From contig JAENYX010000021.1 of the NCBI GenBank assembly GCA_016841565.1, positions 1 through 45,527 on the forward strand: a stretch of 45,527 bases of DNA, written 5' to 3'. A model generated the notes under the pieces. The model was not told the DNA's origin. It saw nothing but the letters and a program-made list of their open reading frames with translations, and did no database searches. Numbering within the stretch: position 1 is the first letter of the stretch; each line of letters begins with the position of its first letter. This document shows positions 17,883 through 26,539 of this stretch, in pieces. Source of the stretch: Clostridium thermobutyricum (GTDB lineage: Bacteria > Bacillota > Clostridia > Ch29). The position numbers were made by a program, and so were the translations under genes.

Positions 17883-19123
17883 ACTGCTTTTATCTTCCTT
17901 TGCTTATTAGTATCCTTTTCCAGTTTTTCTTCCATCAGTGCCCTTACCTTAAGAGGCAGGCCAAAGAGGTTTATGAAGCCTTCAGCATCTTGTTGGTTGT
18001 ATACGTCATCTTCGCCGAAGGTAACGAAATCCTGGTTGTATAGTGAATAAGGGGACTTGCTGCCGCAAACGGTGCAGCTTCCTTTGTAAAGCTTCAGTTT
18101 AACCGTTCCTGTGACTGTCTCCTGGGTGCTGTCCACAAAGGCATCCAAAGCTTTTTTAAGGGGAGTGTACCATAGTCCGTCGTACACCATCTGAGCATAT
18201 TGGTTTGCCACCGTATCCTTGAAAAAGGTGGTCTGACGGTCAAGCGTCAATCGCTCCAGCTCTTTGTGGGCATTGTATAGAATTGTACCGCCGGGACATT
18301 CGTAAACACCCCTCGATTTCATCCCCACAAGCCTGTTTTCCACCATATCTATTATACCTACACCGTTCTGGCCTCCTATTTCGTTTAGCTTTTCCAAAAG
18401 GGCCAGGGGCTTATACTCAATACCGTTTATTGCCTTGGGAATGCCCTTCTCGAAATATAGTTCCAGGTGTGTTGGTTTGTCCGGAGCCTTCTCGGGCGGA
18501 ACTGTCAAAAGGTAAGTATTATTATCCGGCGTAAACCATGGATCCTCCAAATCCGAGCCTTCATGGCTCAAATGCCATACATTCCTGTCCATACTGTAAG
18601 GGTGCTCCTTTGTTACCGGTATTGGTATACCTCGTGCCATGGCATAGTCTACGGATTCTTCCCTGGATTTTATATTCCATATCCGCCAGGGAGCTATTAT
18701 CTTCATGTTGGGGCTCAGGGCTTTTATTGTAAGTTCGAAGCGCACCTGGTCGTTGCCCTTTCCGGTTGCTCCATGGGCTATCGCCTGGGCTCCCTCCTTG
18801 TGGGCTATTTCCACCAGCTTTTTAGCTATAAGCGGACGGGCGAAGGATGTGCCCAGCAGGTACTTACCTTCGTATATGGCACCGGCTTTCAGAGTAGGGA
18901 ATATATAATCCTCTACAAATTCCTTTTTGACATCCTCTACATAAAGCTTGGCGGCTCCCGATTTAATTGCTTTTTGCCTCACTTCTTCAATTTCATTTCC
19001 CTGGCCTACGTCTACGCAGACGGCAATAACTTCACAATCGTAATTTTCCTTGAGCCATGGTATAATTATTGAAGTGTCCAGACCTCCCGAATAGGCCAGA
19101 ACCACTTTGTTTTTTGAGACCAT
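17879..19123 (-). CDS. argG: Argininosuccinate synthase
   Basis: Joins citrulline and aspartate using ATP. The pyrophosphatase-type P-loop [10 protein letters not shown] is at residues 10-19 and further family blocks are visible ([29 protein letters not shown]-like segment [12 protein letters not shown]). Length 414 is slightly over the common 400, through a basic C-terminal tail ending KQRKIKAV. The ATG follows TAGAGGGGGAATTCAG. It is the first gene of an argG-argH pair driven by a clear promoter; ArgR control is likely but the operator is not certain. Confidence 0.97.
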   Translation of the reverse strand: MVSKNKVVLAYSGGLDTSIIIPWLKENYDCEVIAVCVDVGQGNEIEEVRQKAIKSGAAKLYVEDVKKEFVEDYIFPTLKAGAIYEGKYLLGTSFARPLIAKKLVEIAHKEGAQAIAHGATGKGNDQVRFELTIKALSPNMKIIAPWRIWNIKSREESVDYAMARGIPIPVTKEHPYSMDRNVWHLSHEGSDLEDPWFTPDNNTYLLTVPPEKAPDKPTHLELYFEKGIPKAINGIEYKPLALLEKLNEIGGQNGVGIIDMVENRLVGMKSRGVYECPGGTILYNAHKELERLTLDRQTTFFKDTVANQYAQMVYDGLWYTPLKKALDAFVDSTQETVTGTVKLKLYKGSCTVCGSKSPYSLYNQDFVTFGEDDVYNQQDAEGFINLFGLPLKVRALMEEKLEKDTNKQRKIKAV

Positions 19124-19173
19124 CTGAATTCCCCCTCTAAATTCTATGTATTAATATACATATTATAATGATA

Positions 19174-19201
19174 ATTATACTACTATATTATTTTTATGCA
19201 A
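19174..19201 (-). promoter_or_regulatory. Sigma-A promoter of argGH
   Basis: Reading the minus strand, TTGCAT (19201-19196) and TATAAT (19179-19174) are 16 bases apart. AT-rich words around it (TTGCATAAAAATAATA) look like possible ArgR boxes. The segment ATACTACTATATT inside the spacer recurs at 19306-19318. Confidence 0.7.
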
Positions 19202-19390
19202 TAGTTTTTTATAAATATTTGCATAGAAAAATCCAAGACAAGCTTAGAAGGGACTAAAAAATATCCGCGACGGGATGAAGGATTGAAAACCTGATTATGC
19301 ATAAATATACTACTATATTCAGATTGCCGTATCAGTTTGTAGTTGGTAGGCGCCAAGGTAGGGCTATTGGGTAACAGGTGACAGAGGAAA
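19202..19390. repeat. Non-coding region between argG promoter and lysC, repeat-like
   Basis: No gene is seen. It holds a second copy of ATATACTACTATATT (19305-19319), then repeat-like words CAGTTTGTAGTTGGTAGG (from 19333) and GGGTAACAGGTGAC (19369-19382). The last word is found again, exactly, at 43073-43086. Confidence 0.45.
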
Positions 19391-19409
19391 GGGGACGCTG
19401 TATGTCCCC
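19391..19409 (-). terminator. Possible terminator after lysC
   Basis: GGGGAC (19391-19396) pairs with GTCCCC (19404-19409) around a 7-base loop; on the minus strand the stem is followed by TTTCCTCT. It lies about 50 bases beyond the lysC stop. Confidence 0.5.
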
Positions 19410-19455
19410 ATTAAAATTGTCAACAGATCGTTTATCACTGGCTATTGTTTACCGG

Positions 19456-20661
19456 TTACAGGTCAAACTCTTCAGCTATGGCAGAAACTGCTTTGGCCTG
19501 GTCCCCGGGGTCTATGGTGCAGGAAATTCTGATTTCAGAGGTAGTAATAATTTTGATATTAATGCTGTTTTCAGCCAGAACAGAAAACAGTCTGGCCGCT
19601 ACTCCCGATTGGGTCTTCATGCCCATTCCCACCACAGAGAGTTTTGTTATATTGGTATCCGTTTCGGTAATGAAGGATCCTGTTTTGCTTTCCAGTTCCT
19701 TAAGGCTTTTTAATGCCGTGTCCAAATCATCCCTGGGTATTGTGAAGGAAACGCTTATCTTATTATCCACTGGGGTAGTCTGGCTTATCATATCCACATT
19801 AATATGTTTTTCGGCCAGGCCTTTGAACAGTTCTGATACCGAGTGTACCGCATAGGGGAAATTATTAACCGTTACCATTGCATCGTTATTATCAACTGCC
19901 AGGCCTGTAATTACTGTTTTTTCCATTGAATTGTCACTCTCCTTAATAAAAGTGCCGGGACATTCTCCGGTGCTTATGGCAACATATATCGGCACTTTGT
20001 AGTTATGTCCGATTTCGATTGAACGGGGATGCATGACTCCTGAGCCAAGACTTGCCATCTCCATCATTTCCTCGTAGCTTATACTTTCCAGCTTGCGTGC
20101 TTTGGGATAGAGCCCCGGATCTATGGTATATATGCCGTCTACATCGGTATATATCTCACATACTGCTGACAGCTTTGCGGCCAGAGCAACGGCTGTGGTA
20201 TCCGAGCCCCCCCGTCCCAGGGTAGTGATTTCGTTATTACTGTTTATTCCCTGAAAACCCGCAACTATAACAACATTGTCTTTATCCAGCTCCTGAAAAA
20301 TAATGGATGCATCTATATCCGTAATCTTCGACTTGGTATGATAACCTTCTGTTACAAGGCCTATTTGGTGTCCCGTGAATGAACGGGCCTTACATCCCAT
20401 ATCGTTAAGAGCTATGGATAACAGGGCGATTGAAACCTGCTCACCGGTGGACATCAGTACATCGAGTTCTCTGGGTTTTGGATTTTCACTTAGCCGGCAG
20501 GCCATGGATTTGAGGCTGTCGGTGGTATTGCCCATAGCCGACACCACCACTACCAGCTTATCACCCGAATCCTTTCTGTCTTTAATTTTTTTTGCCACCT
20601 TTTTTATCTTATCCAAATCTCCTAATGATGTACCACCGTATTTCTGCACTACTATGTCCAT
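19456..20661 (-). CDS. lysC: Aspartokinase
   Basis: Phosphorylates aspartate, the first step of the lysine/threonine/methionine pathway. The amino-acid kinase domain starts with VQKYGGTSLGDLDKIKKVA and contains MSTGEQVS, FTGHQIGL and TTLGRGGSDTTAVALA. Two C-terminal ACT domains (about residues 260-401) provide feedback control by end products. Length 401 is that of the monofunctional alpha-type enzyme. It lies downstream of dapH but beyond a strong terminator whose T run ends about 30 bases from its ATG; AAGGATG serves as ribosome-binding site. No separate consensus promoter is obvious, so it may depend on read-through. Confidence 0.95.
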   Translation of the reverse strand: MDIVVQKYGGTSLGDLDKIKKVAKKIKDRKDSGDKLVVVVSAMGNTTDSLKSMACRLSENPKPRELDVLMSTGEQVSIALLSIALNDMGCKARSFTGHQIGLVTEGYHTKSKITDIDASIIFQELDKDNVVIVAGFQGINSNNEITTLGRGGSDTTAVALAAKLSAVCEIYTDVDGIYTIDPGLYPKARKLESISYEEMMEMASLGSGVMHPRSIEIGHNYKVPIYVAISTGECPGTFIKESDNSMEKTVITGLAVDNNDAMVTVNNFPYAVHSVSELFKGLAEKHINVDMISQTTPVDNKISVSFTIPRDDLDTALKSLKELESKTGSFITETDTNITKLSVVGMGMKTQSGVAARLFSVLAENSINIKIITTSEIRISCTIDPGDQAKAVSAIAEEFDL

Positions 20662-20690
20662 TGCGTCACATCCTTGTCCAATTTAATCTT

Positions 20691-20727
20691 AAAAAAACCA
20701 CCGATTACAGGGAATGCAATCGATGGT
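20691..20727 (-). terminator. Terminator between dapH and lysC
   Basis: On the minus strand a 13-base stem (20727-20715 with 20709-20697, including wobble pairs) closes a 5-base loop and is followed by seven T. It is strong, yet lysC begins only 30 bases beyond it. Confidence 0.9.
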
Positions 20728-20742
20728 TAAACATTGATGGGT

Positions 20743-21441
20743 CTATCCCCTTAAATCCTCCAATATTTTTGTCTTGTCCCTGGTAACCTGATCAATGCGT
20801 TTTATGAACCTGGCGGGGGTACCGGCAACCACCACCCCGGGTTCTACATCCTCAATAACCACCGAACCCGCAGCAACGACAGCTCCCTTTCCCACCCGTA
20901 CTCCTTCCAGTACAACAGCATTGGCGCCTATCAAAACATTATCCTCGATTATAACGGGGGAGCTGCTGGGAGGTTCAAGTATGCCGGCAATTACTGCGCC
21001 TGCTCCGACATGGACATTTTTTCCTATTATTCCTCTGGCACCCACTACGGCATTCATATCAATCATGCTGCCATCGCCAATATCTGCACCAATGTTGACC
21101 ACCGCCCCCATCATAACTACAACGCCTTTACCTATTCTGGATTTGTCTCTTATGAGCGCACCGGGTTCTATACGGGCATTGGTGCTCTTGATATCCAGAA
21201 GGGGTATGGCTGAATTCCTTCGGTCGCATTCTATATGGTATTTTTTAATTTTTTGCCCATGATACTCCAACAACTTAGAAAACTGGCTGTATTCGCCTAT
21301 CACTATCCAAAAGTTATGGGTTCCGTATATCTGGAGGCTATCAAATTCTATTCCTTCCAGATTGCCGTCTATATATGCCTTTATGGGCGTGGTCTTATCA
21401 GCATTCTTGATATAGACGGCTATTTTATACGGATCATTCAA
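20743..21441 (-). CDS. dapH: 2,3,4,5-tetrahydropyridine-2,6-dicarboxylate N-acetyltransferase
   Basis: Acetylates tetrahydrodipicolinate in the acetylase branch of lysine and diaminopimelate synthesis. The body has the DapH N-domain ([17 protein letters not shown]), [11 protein letters not shown], and a left-handed beta-helix of hexapeptide repeats ([20 protein letters not shown] onward) ending [12 protein letters not shown] choose a TTG start at 21441 because AGGAGG (21452-21447) sits five bases upstream and the resulting 232 residues align with the usual start of the family. An ATG at 21564 in the same frame would add 41 residues with eight cysteines (CxC-x4-C-x4 repeats); that extension is unlike known DapH and derives from a 36-bp tandem repeat. 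It follows dapB in the riboswitch operon. Confidence 0.93.
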   Translation of the reverse strand: MNDPYKIAVYIKNADKTTPIKAYIDGNLEGIEFDSLQIYGTHNFWIVIGEYSQFSKLLEYHGQKIKKYHIECDRRNSAIPLLDIKSTNARIEPGALIRDKSRIGKGVVVMMGAVVNIGADIGDGSMIDMNAVVGARGIIGKNVHVGAGAVIAGILEPPSSSPVIIEDNVLIGANAVVLEGVRVGKGAVVAAGSVVIEDVEPGVVVAGTPARFIKRIDQVTRDKTKILEDLRG

Positions 21442-21444
21442 GGT

Positions 21445-21542
21445 ATCCTCCTGGCAATTGCAATTTTCGGTGTCACATACATCTTCCCGGCAGCCGCAGT
21501 TCCCGGTGTCACATACATCCTCCCGGCAGCTGCAGCCTTCCG
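21445..21542 (-). repeat. 36-bp tandem repeat (2.7 copies) at the dapH start
   Basis: Units lie at 21507-21542, 21471-21506 and, as a 26-base partial, 21445-21470. They are in frame with dapH (36 = 3 x 12) and would encode CREDVCDT(G/E)NC(G/N)-type cysteine-rich repeats. Reading the minus strand, each unit also carries a purine block at the position of the dapH ribosome-binding site: GGGAGG, GGGAAG and AGGAGG in order. Confidence 0.9.
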
Positions 21543-21581
21543 TTTTGCGTATATCCTTTGTCATCAGAGTGTCATTCCTTT

Positions 21582-22340
21582 CTATTCCTTTATTGTGTTG
21601 TCCATATTATATAGTCCGGCCCCTTGCGCTACTAAAAAACGGGCGGCTCTCAGGGCACCAAGGGCAAATATCTTTCTGGACAGCGCCAGGTGCCTTATTT
21701 CTATGATTTCGTCCGGTCCCGCAAACAGGACGCTGTGTTCGCCCGGCATTGTACCACCCCTTATAGCATGGATGCCTATTTCGCGGTTTTTCCTTTTACC
21801 GGTCTGGGGGGATCTCCCATAGATGAAATCCTTGCTGCCGCTGAGTTCATCTTTTATGGCCTTTGCCAGCATTAGCGCCGTTCCGCTTGGGGCATCAGCC
21901 TTCTGATTGTGGTGAAACTCGGTAATTTCTATATCAAAGCTGTCGTAAAGTACCGATGCGACTCTGCAGCAAATCTCCTTGACCAGGCTGACACCCAGGG
22001 ACATGTTGGCGGTGTGGAATACAGGCACGGTTGCGGCCGCCTGTTCAAGCAGTTCGGTGTGCTCCTGCTCAAGGCCTGTAGTTGCAACCAACAGGGCAGT
22101 CCTGGTTCTGACGGCGTAGGGAACAAGTGCGGATATGGATTCCGGCCTGGAAAAGTCTATTATTATATCGGCTTTGCCGCTGAATTGGTCTATGGTTTCA
22201 AAAACAGGATAACCGAAGGCACTATTCTGGGTATTCATATCGATACCGGCTACAATTTTCATATCCGGCCGGCCGGCCGCTATTTCGGATATTACACTTC
22301 CCATCTTCCCGTTACAACCGCTTAGAATGGTTCTAATCAT
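21582..22340 (-). CDS. dapB: 4-hydroxy-tetrahydrodipicolinate reductase
   Basis: Reduces the DapA product to tetrahydrodipicolinate with NAD(P)H. The nucleotide-binding turn is GCNGKMG (residues 8-14) and the substrate signature [14 protein letters not shown] is at 141-154. Length 252 is normal. It begins four bases after dapA, so the two are tightly coupled. The distance to the dapH body is filled by the 36-bp tandem repeat. Confidence 0.97.
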   Translation of the reverse strand: MIRTILSGCNGKMGSVISEIAAGRPDMKIVAGIDMNTQNSAFGYPVFETIDQFSGKADIIIDFSRPESISALVPYAVRTRTALLVATTGLEQEHTELLEQAAATVPVFHTANMSLGVSLVKEICCRVASVLYDSFDIEITEFHHNQKADAPSGTALMLAKAIKDELSGSKDFIYGRSPQTGKRKNREIGIHAIRGGTMPGEHSVLFAGPDEIIEIRHLALSRKIFALGALRAARFLVAQGAGLYNMDNTIKE

Positions 22341-22344
22341 GTAT

Positions 22345-23232
22345 TTACCCCCTCAGCTGGAAACCGTAGTCTATTAGTGATTTTTTCAGGAATTCAAGAT
22401 TTTGCCCGGTCATGGTTGTTAGAGGTAGTCTAAGTTTCCCTACATCGAACCCAAGAAGATTCATAGCCGTCTTAACGGGTATGGGGTTAACTTCACAAAA
22501 AAGAGCTTTAAACAGCGGTATTATCCTGAGTTGTAATTCCCTGCTTTTTTCTACATTGCCTTCCAGATAGGAAGATACCATATCGTGCATTTCTTTGGGG
22601 ATTATATTTGCGGTTACAGATATTACTCCCTTACCCCCAAGAGAAAGTATAGGTACCACCTGGTCATCATTACCCGAATACAAATCCAGTTTTTCTCCGC
22701 AAAGATATGCCGTCTCGGCAATTTGCGTGAAGTTTCCGCCGGCTTCCTTAACTCCTGAAATATTCTCGAGTTCAGACAGTACAGCAAGTGTCTGGGGTAG
22801 TATATTCAGACCGGTCCTGCCGGGTACGTTATAAATTATTATCGGCAGGTCTACGCTTTGGGCAATAGCAGTAAAATGCTCAACCAGTCCTTTTTGGGTT
22901 GTTTTATTGTAATAGGGGGTAATAACGAGTAGAGCGTCGGCCCCTACTTCCTGTGCGTATTTGCTTCTTTTTATTGTTTTGGCCGTATCGTTGGTGCCGG
23001 TACCGGCTATTACCGGTATTCTCTTGTTAGTTTTTTCTACTGTATACTTAATTGCTGCTTTCAGTTCATCCTCGGTCATAGTGGAAGCTTCTCCGGTTGT
23101 TCCGCAGATGATGATGGCATCGGTTGACTGTTCTACGTGCATATCAATGAGCTGGCCAAGCTTCTCAAAATCTACCCCGCTCTCGGAATAGGGAGTTACA
23201 ATAGCCACTCCTGAACCGGTAAAGATTGACAT
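22345..23232 (-). CDS. dapA: 4-hydroxy-tetrahydrodipicolinate synthase
   Basis: Condenses pyruvate with aspartate semialdehyde. The Schiff-base lysine is Lys162 in SGVKEAGGN and the catalytic tyrosine is Tyr134 in [14 protein letters not shown] (residues 44-49) is the pyruvate-binding loop. Length 295 matches the family. Ribosome-binding site TCAGGAGGG precedes the ATG. A 117-base gap separates it from asd, with a small perfect hairpin (CATTCAT/ATGAATG, 23295-23311). Confidence 0.97.
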   Translation of the reverse strand: MSIFTGSGVAIVTPYSESGVDFEKLGQLIDMHVEQSTDAIIICGTTGEASTMTEDELKAAIKYTVEKTNKRIPVIAGTGTNDTAKTIKRSKYAQEVGADALLVITPYYNKTTQKGLVEHFTAIAQSVDLPIIIYNVPGRTGLNILPQTLAVLSELENISGVKEAGGNFTQIAETAYLCGEKLDLYSGNDDQVVPILSLGGKGVISVTANIIPKEMHDMVSSYLEGNVEKSRELQLRIIPLFKALFCEVNPIPVKTAMNLLGFDVGKLRLPLTTMTGQNLEFLKKSLIDYGFQLRG

Positions 23233-23349
23233 AAAATCACCCTCCTGATTATTGCTGATTGTTCAGCCATGGATTATGCGGGTATTTCCCAAAGCATTCA
23301 TTCTATGAATGTCATGGACATCTCCATTTACTGTTGTGCTGAGGAAGCG

Positions 23350-24342
23350 CTATATTTGCCCGGCTATCAGTTCGGCTATCTGAACTGCATTGGTTGCTGC
23401 GCCCTTTCTGACATTGTCGGCAACCACCCAGAGGTTTACACCGCTGACAACGCTCTCATCTCTTCTTATACGTCCGGCATATACCATATCGGTATTTGCT
23501 GCTGTGGTGGCCATTGGATACAGATTGCTGGACGGGTCATCCACAACCTGTATTCCGGGGCTGCTGCTTAATAGCTCTTTAAGCTCCGCCAGGTCAAAAT
23601 CCTTTTTCAACTCTACGTTGATGGATTCACTGTGACAGTATTCTACAGGGACCCTGACGGTTGTTGCCGTAATCTTCAGGCTATAGTCTCCCAATATTTT
23701 TTGCGTTTCGTTTATCATTTTCATTTCTTCCTTTGTATATCCATTATCCAGGAATTGATCAATATGCGGCAGACAGTTGTTGACTATGGAGTGTGGGTAA
23801 AGGGCAGGCGGTTTTCCGGCCAGCCCGTCGTTAAGGTCTTTGATTCCCTTTTGACCCGAGCCCGAAACAGCCTGGTAGGTCGAGTATACGACTCTTTCTA
23901 TTCCGTATTTGTCATAAAGGGGCTTAAGCACAACCACAGCCTGTATGGTAGAGCAGTTGGGGTTGGCTATAATCCTGTTGTGATTTTTGACATCATAGGG
24001 ATTTACCTCCGGAACAACAAGGGGTACACCCTTTTCCATCCTCCAGGCACTGCTGTTATCCACTACCACTACACCCTTTGAAGCAGCTATGGGTGCGTAT
24101 TTTTTGCTTGTATCTCCTCCTGCCGAAAACAGGGCAATATCCATATCCCTGTCAAAGGAGCCTTCGGTAAGTTTTTCCACCGTGTATTCCTTACCTTTAA
24201 AGTTGAGTATTTTACCCTCAGATTTAGCCGACGCAAAAAGATACAGTTCATCCACAGGGAAACTTCTTTCCTCCAGAACTTTGAGGAATGTTCTGCCTAC
24301 CATTCCCGTTGCGCCGACTATAGCAATCTTAAAGCCTCTCAT
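23350..24342 (-). CDS. asd: Aspartate-semialdehyde dehydrogenase
   Basis: Makes aspartate semialdehyde from aspartyl phosphate using NADPH. The N-terminal GATGMVG nucleotide motif (about residues 10-16) and the active-site cysteine Cys130 in NPNCSTIQ are present, as are the QAVSGSGQKG and HxxR-like RIRRDESV segments. Length 330 is normal. It is the first gene after the lysine riboswitch, which explains its control by lysine. AAGCGTAAGACATG-type leader gives GAGGAGGCG as ribosome-binding site. Confidence 0.97.
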   Translation of the reverse strand: MRGFKIAIVGATGMVGRTFLKVLEERSFPVDELYLFASAKSEGKILNFKGKEYTVEKLTEGSFDRDMDIALFSAGGDTSKKYAPIAASKGVVVVDNSSAWRMEKGVPLVVPEVNPYDVKNHNRIIANPNCSTIQAVVVLKPLYDKYGIERVVYSTYQAVSGSGQKGIKDLNDGLAGKPPALYPHSIVNNCLPHIDQFLDNGYTKEEMKMINETQKILGDYSLKITATTVRVPVEYCHSESINVELKKDFDLAELKELLSSSPGIQVVDDPSSNLYPMATTAANTDMVYAGRIRRDESVVSGVNLWVVADNVRKGAATNAVQIAELIAGQI

Positions 24343-24418
24343 GTCTTACGCCTCCTCAAGCAAAGTTTTCCTTAATATATTATTATATTCAAAAAGAATT
24401 ATTATGTTATGTAGATAT

Positions 24419-24447
24419 AAAAAAGCCGGCTCATGCAATGGCCGACT
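24419..24447 (-). terminator. Lysine riboswitch terminator
   Basis: On the minus strand AGTCGGC (24447-24441) pairs with GCCGGCT (24430-24424) and a run of T follows to 24419. It lies between the aptamer and asd and is the natural off-switch. Confidence 0.88.
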
Positions 24448-24492
24448 GGCATCATAAATATACAAGCCTACTAAATAGGTAGACCTTATATA

Positions 24493-24658
24493 ATGATAGC
24501 GCTCCACCGGTTAAGGTGACAGTTATCCAGCTGTTAACTGGATACCCAGGCGACGTTCTGAGGGGCGGCGTCGCCTTCGGCATCTTTCCCTTTCATTATC
24601 CTTCACGGGAGTCCCTTCTCCTTGGAATAATTACTGATGAATGATGCACCTCTACCAT
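24493..24658 (-). promoter_or_regulatory. Lysine riboswitch (L box) aptamer
   Basis: On the minus strand the conserved core pieces appear in order: GGTAGAGGTGC, the GGAGAAGGGACTCC region, GATGCCGAAGG, CTGGGTATCCAG, AACAGCTGG, ACTGTCACCTT and CCGGTGGAGCGCTATC. The P1 stem is ATGGTAG (24658-24652) with CTATCAT (24499-24493). Lysine binding would favour the downstream terminator and lower asd-dapA-dapB-dapH. The recognition is by core sequence and pairing, both done by eye. Confidence 0.95.
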
Positions 24659-24677
24659 AGCATAATGAATTTTCACT

Positions 24678-24706
24678 ATGATAACATGATAAAGATTGTT
24701 TGTCAA
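24678..24706 (-). promoter_or_regulatory. Sigma-A promoter of the asd-dap operon
   Basis: On the minus strand a perfect TTGACA (24706-24701) and TATCAT (24683-24678) are 17 bases apart. Initiation would fall near 24671, about 12 bases before the riboswitch P1 stem. Confidence 0.85.
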
Positions 24707-24757
24707 TGAATGAGCAGAATTTTAGTTATGCAGGATTTATGCATGAACTTGCAAGTA

Positions 24758-24786
24758 TTGTTTTACACCTTAAGTAATGGTATATT
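24758..24786 (+). promoter_or_regulatory. Possible promoter of the M20 amidohydrolase gene
   Basis: TTGTTT (24758-24763) and TATATT (24781-24786) with a 17-base spacer, divergent from the dap operon promoter. Confidence 0.45.
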
Positions 24787-24819
24787 CTATTTAAATACCT
24801 CAGCGGGGAAGGGGATGCC

Positions 24820-25986
24820 ATGATCAGCGTCAGGAAGGATATACAAGAGCTTAAGAAAGATATTGTTCAAATGAGAAGAAAAATACACAGGTTTCCCGAG
24901 CCGGGGCTGGAAGAATTGGAGACCTCCCGTACCATAAGGAAATACTTTGAAAAACTTGGGGCCAATGTCAGGACAGACGTATTCGGGCAATCGGTAATAG
25001 TGGATATTACGTCAAACCAGGGCAGCAAGTGCTATGCCTTCAGAGCCGATATGGACGGGCTGCCGGTGGAGGAACAGACCGGGCTTGAATTTTCATCGGC
25101 CAGAAAAGGTATGATGCATGCCTGCGGACACGATGCTCATATGGCAATACTGGCCGGCTTTGGCAGATATTTGATTGAAAACATCCATAGGCTGGCACAT
25201 AATGTCCGGCTTATTTTCCAGCCGGCCGAGGAAGGGCCGGGGGGTGCCCTTCCCCTTGTTGAGGCCGGGGTACTTGAGAAGCCTGAGGTTGATGGGATAT
25301 TCGGCCTGCACCTTTTTCCCGAACTGGAGGAAGGAAGGGTGGGATTAAGGCCGGGACCAATGATGGCCCAGACAGAAGAGGTATATATAGACATATCCGG
25401 GGAGAGCTGCCATGGGGCACAGCCGCATAAGGGCAGGGATGCCGTGGTGGCGGCGGGACATATGATTGTTGCATTTCAGACAATAGTAAGCAGGTCGGTT
25501 GACCCAATGGAGAATGCGGTATTCACAATGGGCAGGATTACCGGAGGGGAAAGACACAATATAGTGGCCAGGGACGCGCGAATAGAGGGCACCATGAGGA
25601 CCTTCAGGGAGGAAGATTACAATATTGTCAAAGAAAGGATAACAACCATTGCCGAGGGTATCGGGCGGGCCTACGGGTGCAGGATCAATGTAGATTTCCG
25701 GAACGGACTGCCGGCGGTAGTCAATGACAATAATCTGTTTGAAATTATTTATACTGCTGCGGGTCAGCAAAACACCGACGTAATAAAGCCGGTTATGATG
25801 GCCGAGGACTTTTCTTACTATCAAAGATGCGTTCCGGGAGCGCTCTTCATGCTGGGTACAAGGAATCGGGAGAAGGGATACCTTCACCCACTACACAGCT
25901 GTTATTTTAATTTTAATGAAGAGGTTATGACTACGGGTGTCGAAATGTTTGTCAGAATACTTGAGAGGCTGGGAGGTATCAAATAG
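24820..25986 (+). CDS. M20-family amidohydrolase, possible N-acetyldiaminopimelate deacetylase
   Basis: A 388-residue M20D metallohydrolase. The metal ligands are visible: Cys102 and His104 in MMHACGHDAHMA, Glu137/Glu138 in FQPAEEGPGG, and a histidine in the C-terminal LHPLHSCYF. The dimerisation lid (GAQPHKGRDAVVAAGHMI) is present. The family includes hippurate hydrolases, aminoacylases and the YkuR/DapL N-acetyl-diaminopimelate deacetylase. Its position divergent from an operon with dapH, which makes the acetylated precursor, favours DapL, but this is inference from context. The start follows GGGGAAGGGGATGCC. Its 3' end overlaps the convergent MarR gene by eight bases. Confidence 0.85.
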   Translation: MISVRKDIQELKKDIVQMRRKIHRFPEPGLEELETSRTIRKYFEKLGANVRTDVFGQSVIVDITSNQGSKCYAFRADMDGLPVEEQTGLEFSSARKGMMHACGHDAHMAILAGFGRYLIENIHRLAHNVRLIFQPAEEGPGGALPLVEAGVLEKPEVDGIFGLHLFPELEEGRVGLRPGPMMAQTEEVYIDISGESCHGAQPHKGRDAVVAAGHMIVAFQTIVSRSVDPMENAVFTMGRITGGERHNIVARDARIEGTMRTFREEDYNIVKERITTIAEGIGRAYGCRINVDFRNGLPAVVNDNNLFEIIYTAAGQQNTDVIKPVMMAEDFSYYQRCVPGALFMLGTRNREKGYLHPLHSCYFNFNEEVMTTGVEMFVRILERLGGIK

Positions 25987-26416
25987 TAACTCCCAGCTGA
26001 GAGTTCAGCTTCTTAAGAAGTATGTAAAGCAGCTTTTTTTCCAGTTCTGTCATATCGGCTGTCATAAAAGAGTTGCGGGCCGGGCTGCCGGATAACAGGG
26101 CGGCCCTGACCATCCACCCCTCCCGGGTTAGGTTAATATAGGTCTTCCGTTTATCATGCTTACATTTGCACCTTTCTATAAGTCCTTTTTGTTCCATGAC
26201 GTTAAGAGCTCCTGAAAGGGTGCCTTTACTGATATTGGTTATTTTGGCAAGACGGGTATGGGTAAGGTGAAAATTTCGGTCAATCTCACATATGATTTTT
26301 GACTGATTGGCTGAAAGACCCAGAGAAACAAGGGTACATTTTTGATGGGCATCCAGTTGAAGGCTGACTTTTCTTATCAGCTTGAATACTTCATCAAGCA
26401 TTTCCATTTCACCCAT
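25979..26416 (-). CDS. MarR-family transcriptional regulator
   Basis: A 145-residue winged-helix regulator of the MarR type. The recognition region reads HLTHTRLAKITNISKGTLSGALNVMEQKGLIER, followed by the wing KHDKRKTYINLTREG. Start ATG 26416 has GAGGTG six bases upstream; a GTG at 26425 is inside that site. Its promoter is perfectly matched, and the divergent CPBP protease gene is the obvious candidate target besides itself. The effector is unknown. Confidence 0.86.
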   Translation of the reverse strand: MGEMEMLDEVFKLIRKVSLQLDAHQKCTLVSLGLSANQSKIICEIDRNFHLTHTRLAKITNISKGTLSGALNVMEQKGLIERCKCKHDKRKTYINLTREGWMVRAALLSGSPARNSFMTADMTELEKKLLYILLKKLNSQLGVTI

Positions 26417-26448
26417 GTCGTTCACCTCGGATAGTTCGGGATAGAACC

Positions 26449-26477
26449 ATTATATTTCCAATACCTGGTACTGTCAA
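26449..26477 (-). promoter_or_regulatory. Sigma-A promoter of the MarR gene
   Basis: On the minus strand TTGACA (26477-26472) and TATAAT (26454-26449) are exact consensus hexamers with a 17-base spacer. Such a strong promoter on a repressor gene suggests autoregulation. Confidence 0.88.
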
Positions 26478-26539
26478 CCACCCGAGGTAAAAAAGCGACT
26501 GGTAAAAGGATATATAAGCAGTTTGGAGAATAATATGTA

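Noticed and set aside
21445..21542. 36-bp repeats resembling a CRISPR array
   Set aside because: The units abut directly without spacers and no cas gene is nearby; it is a simple tandem repeat.
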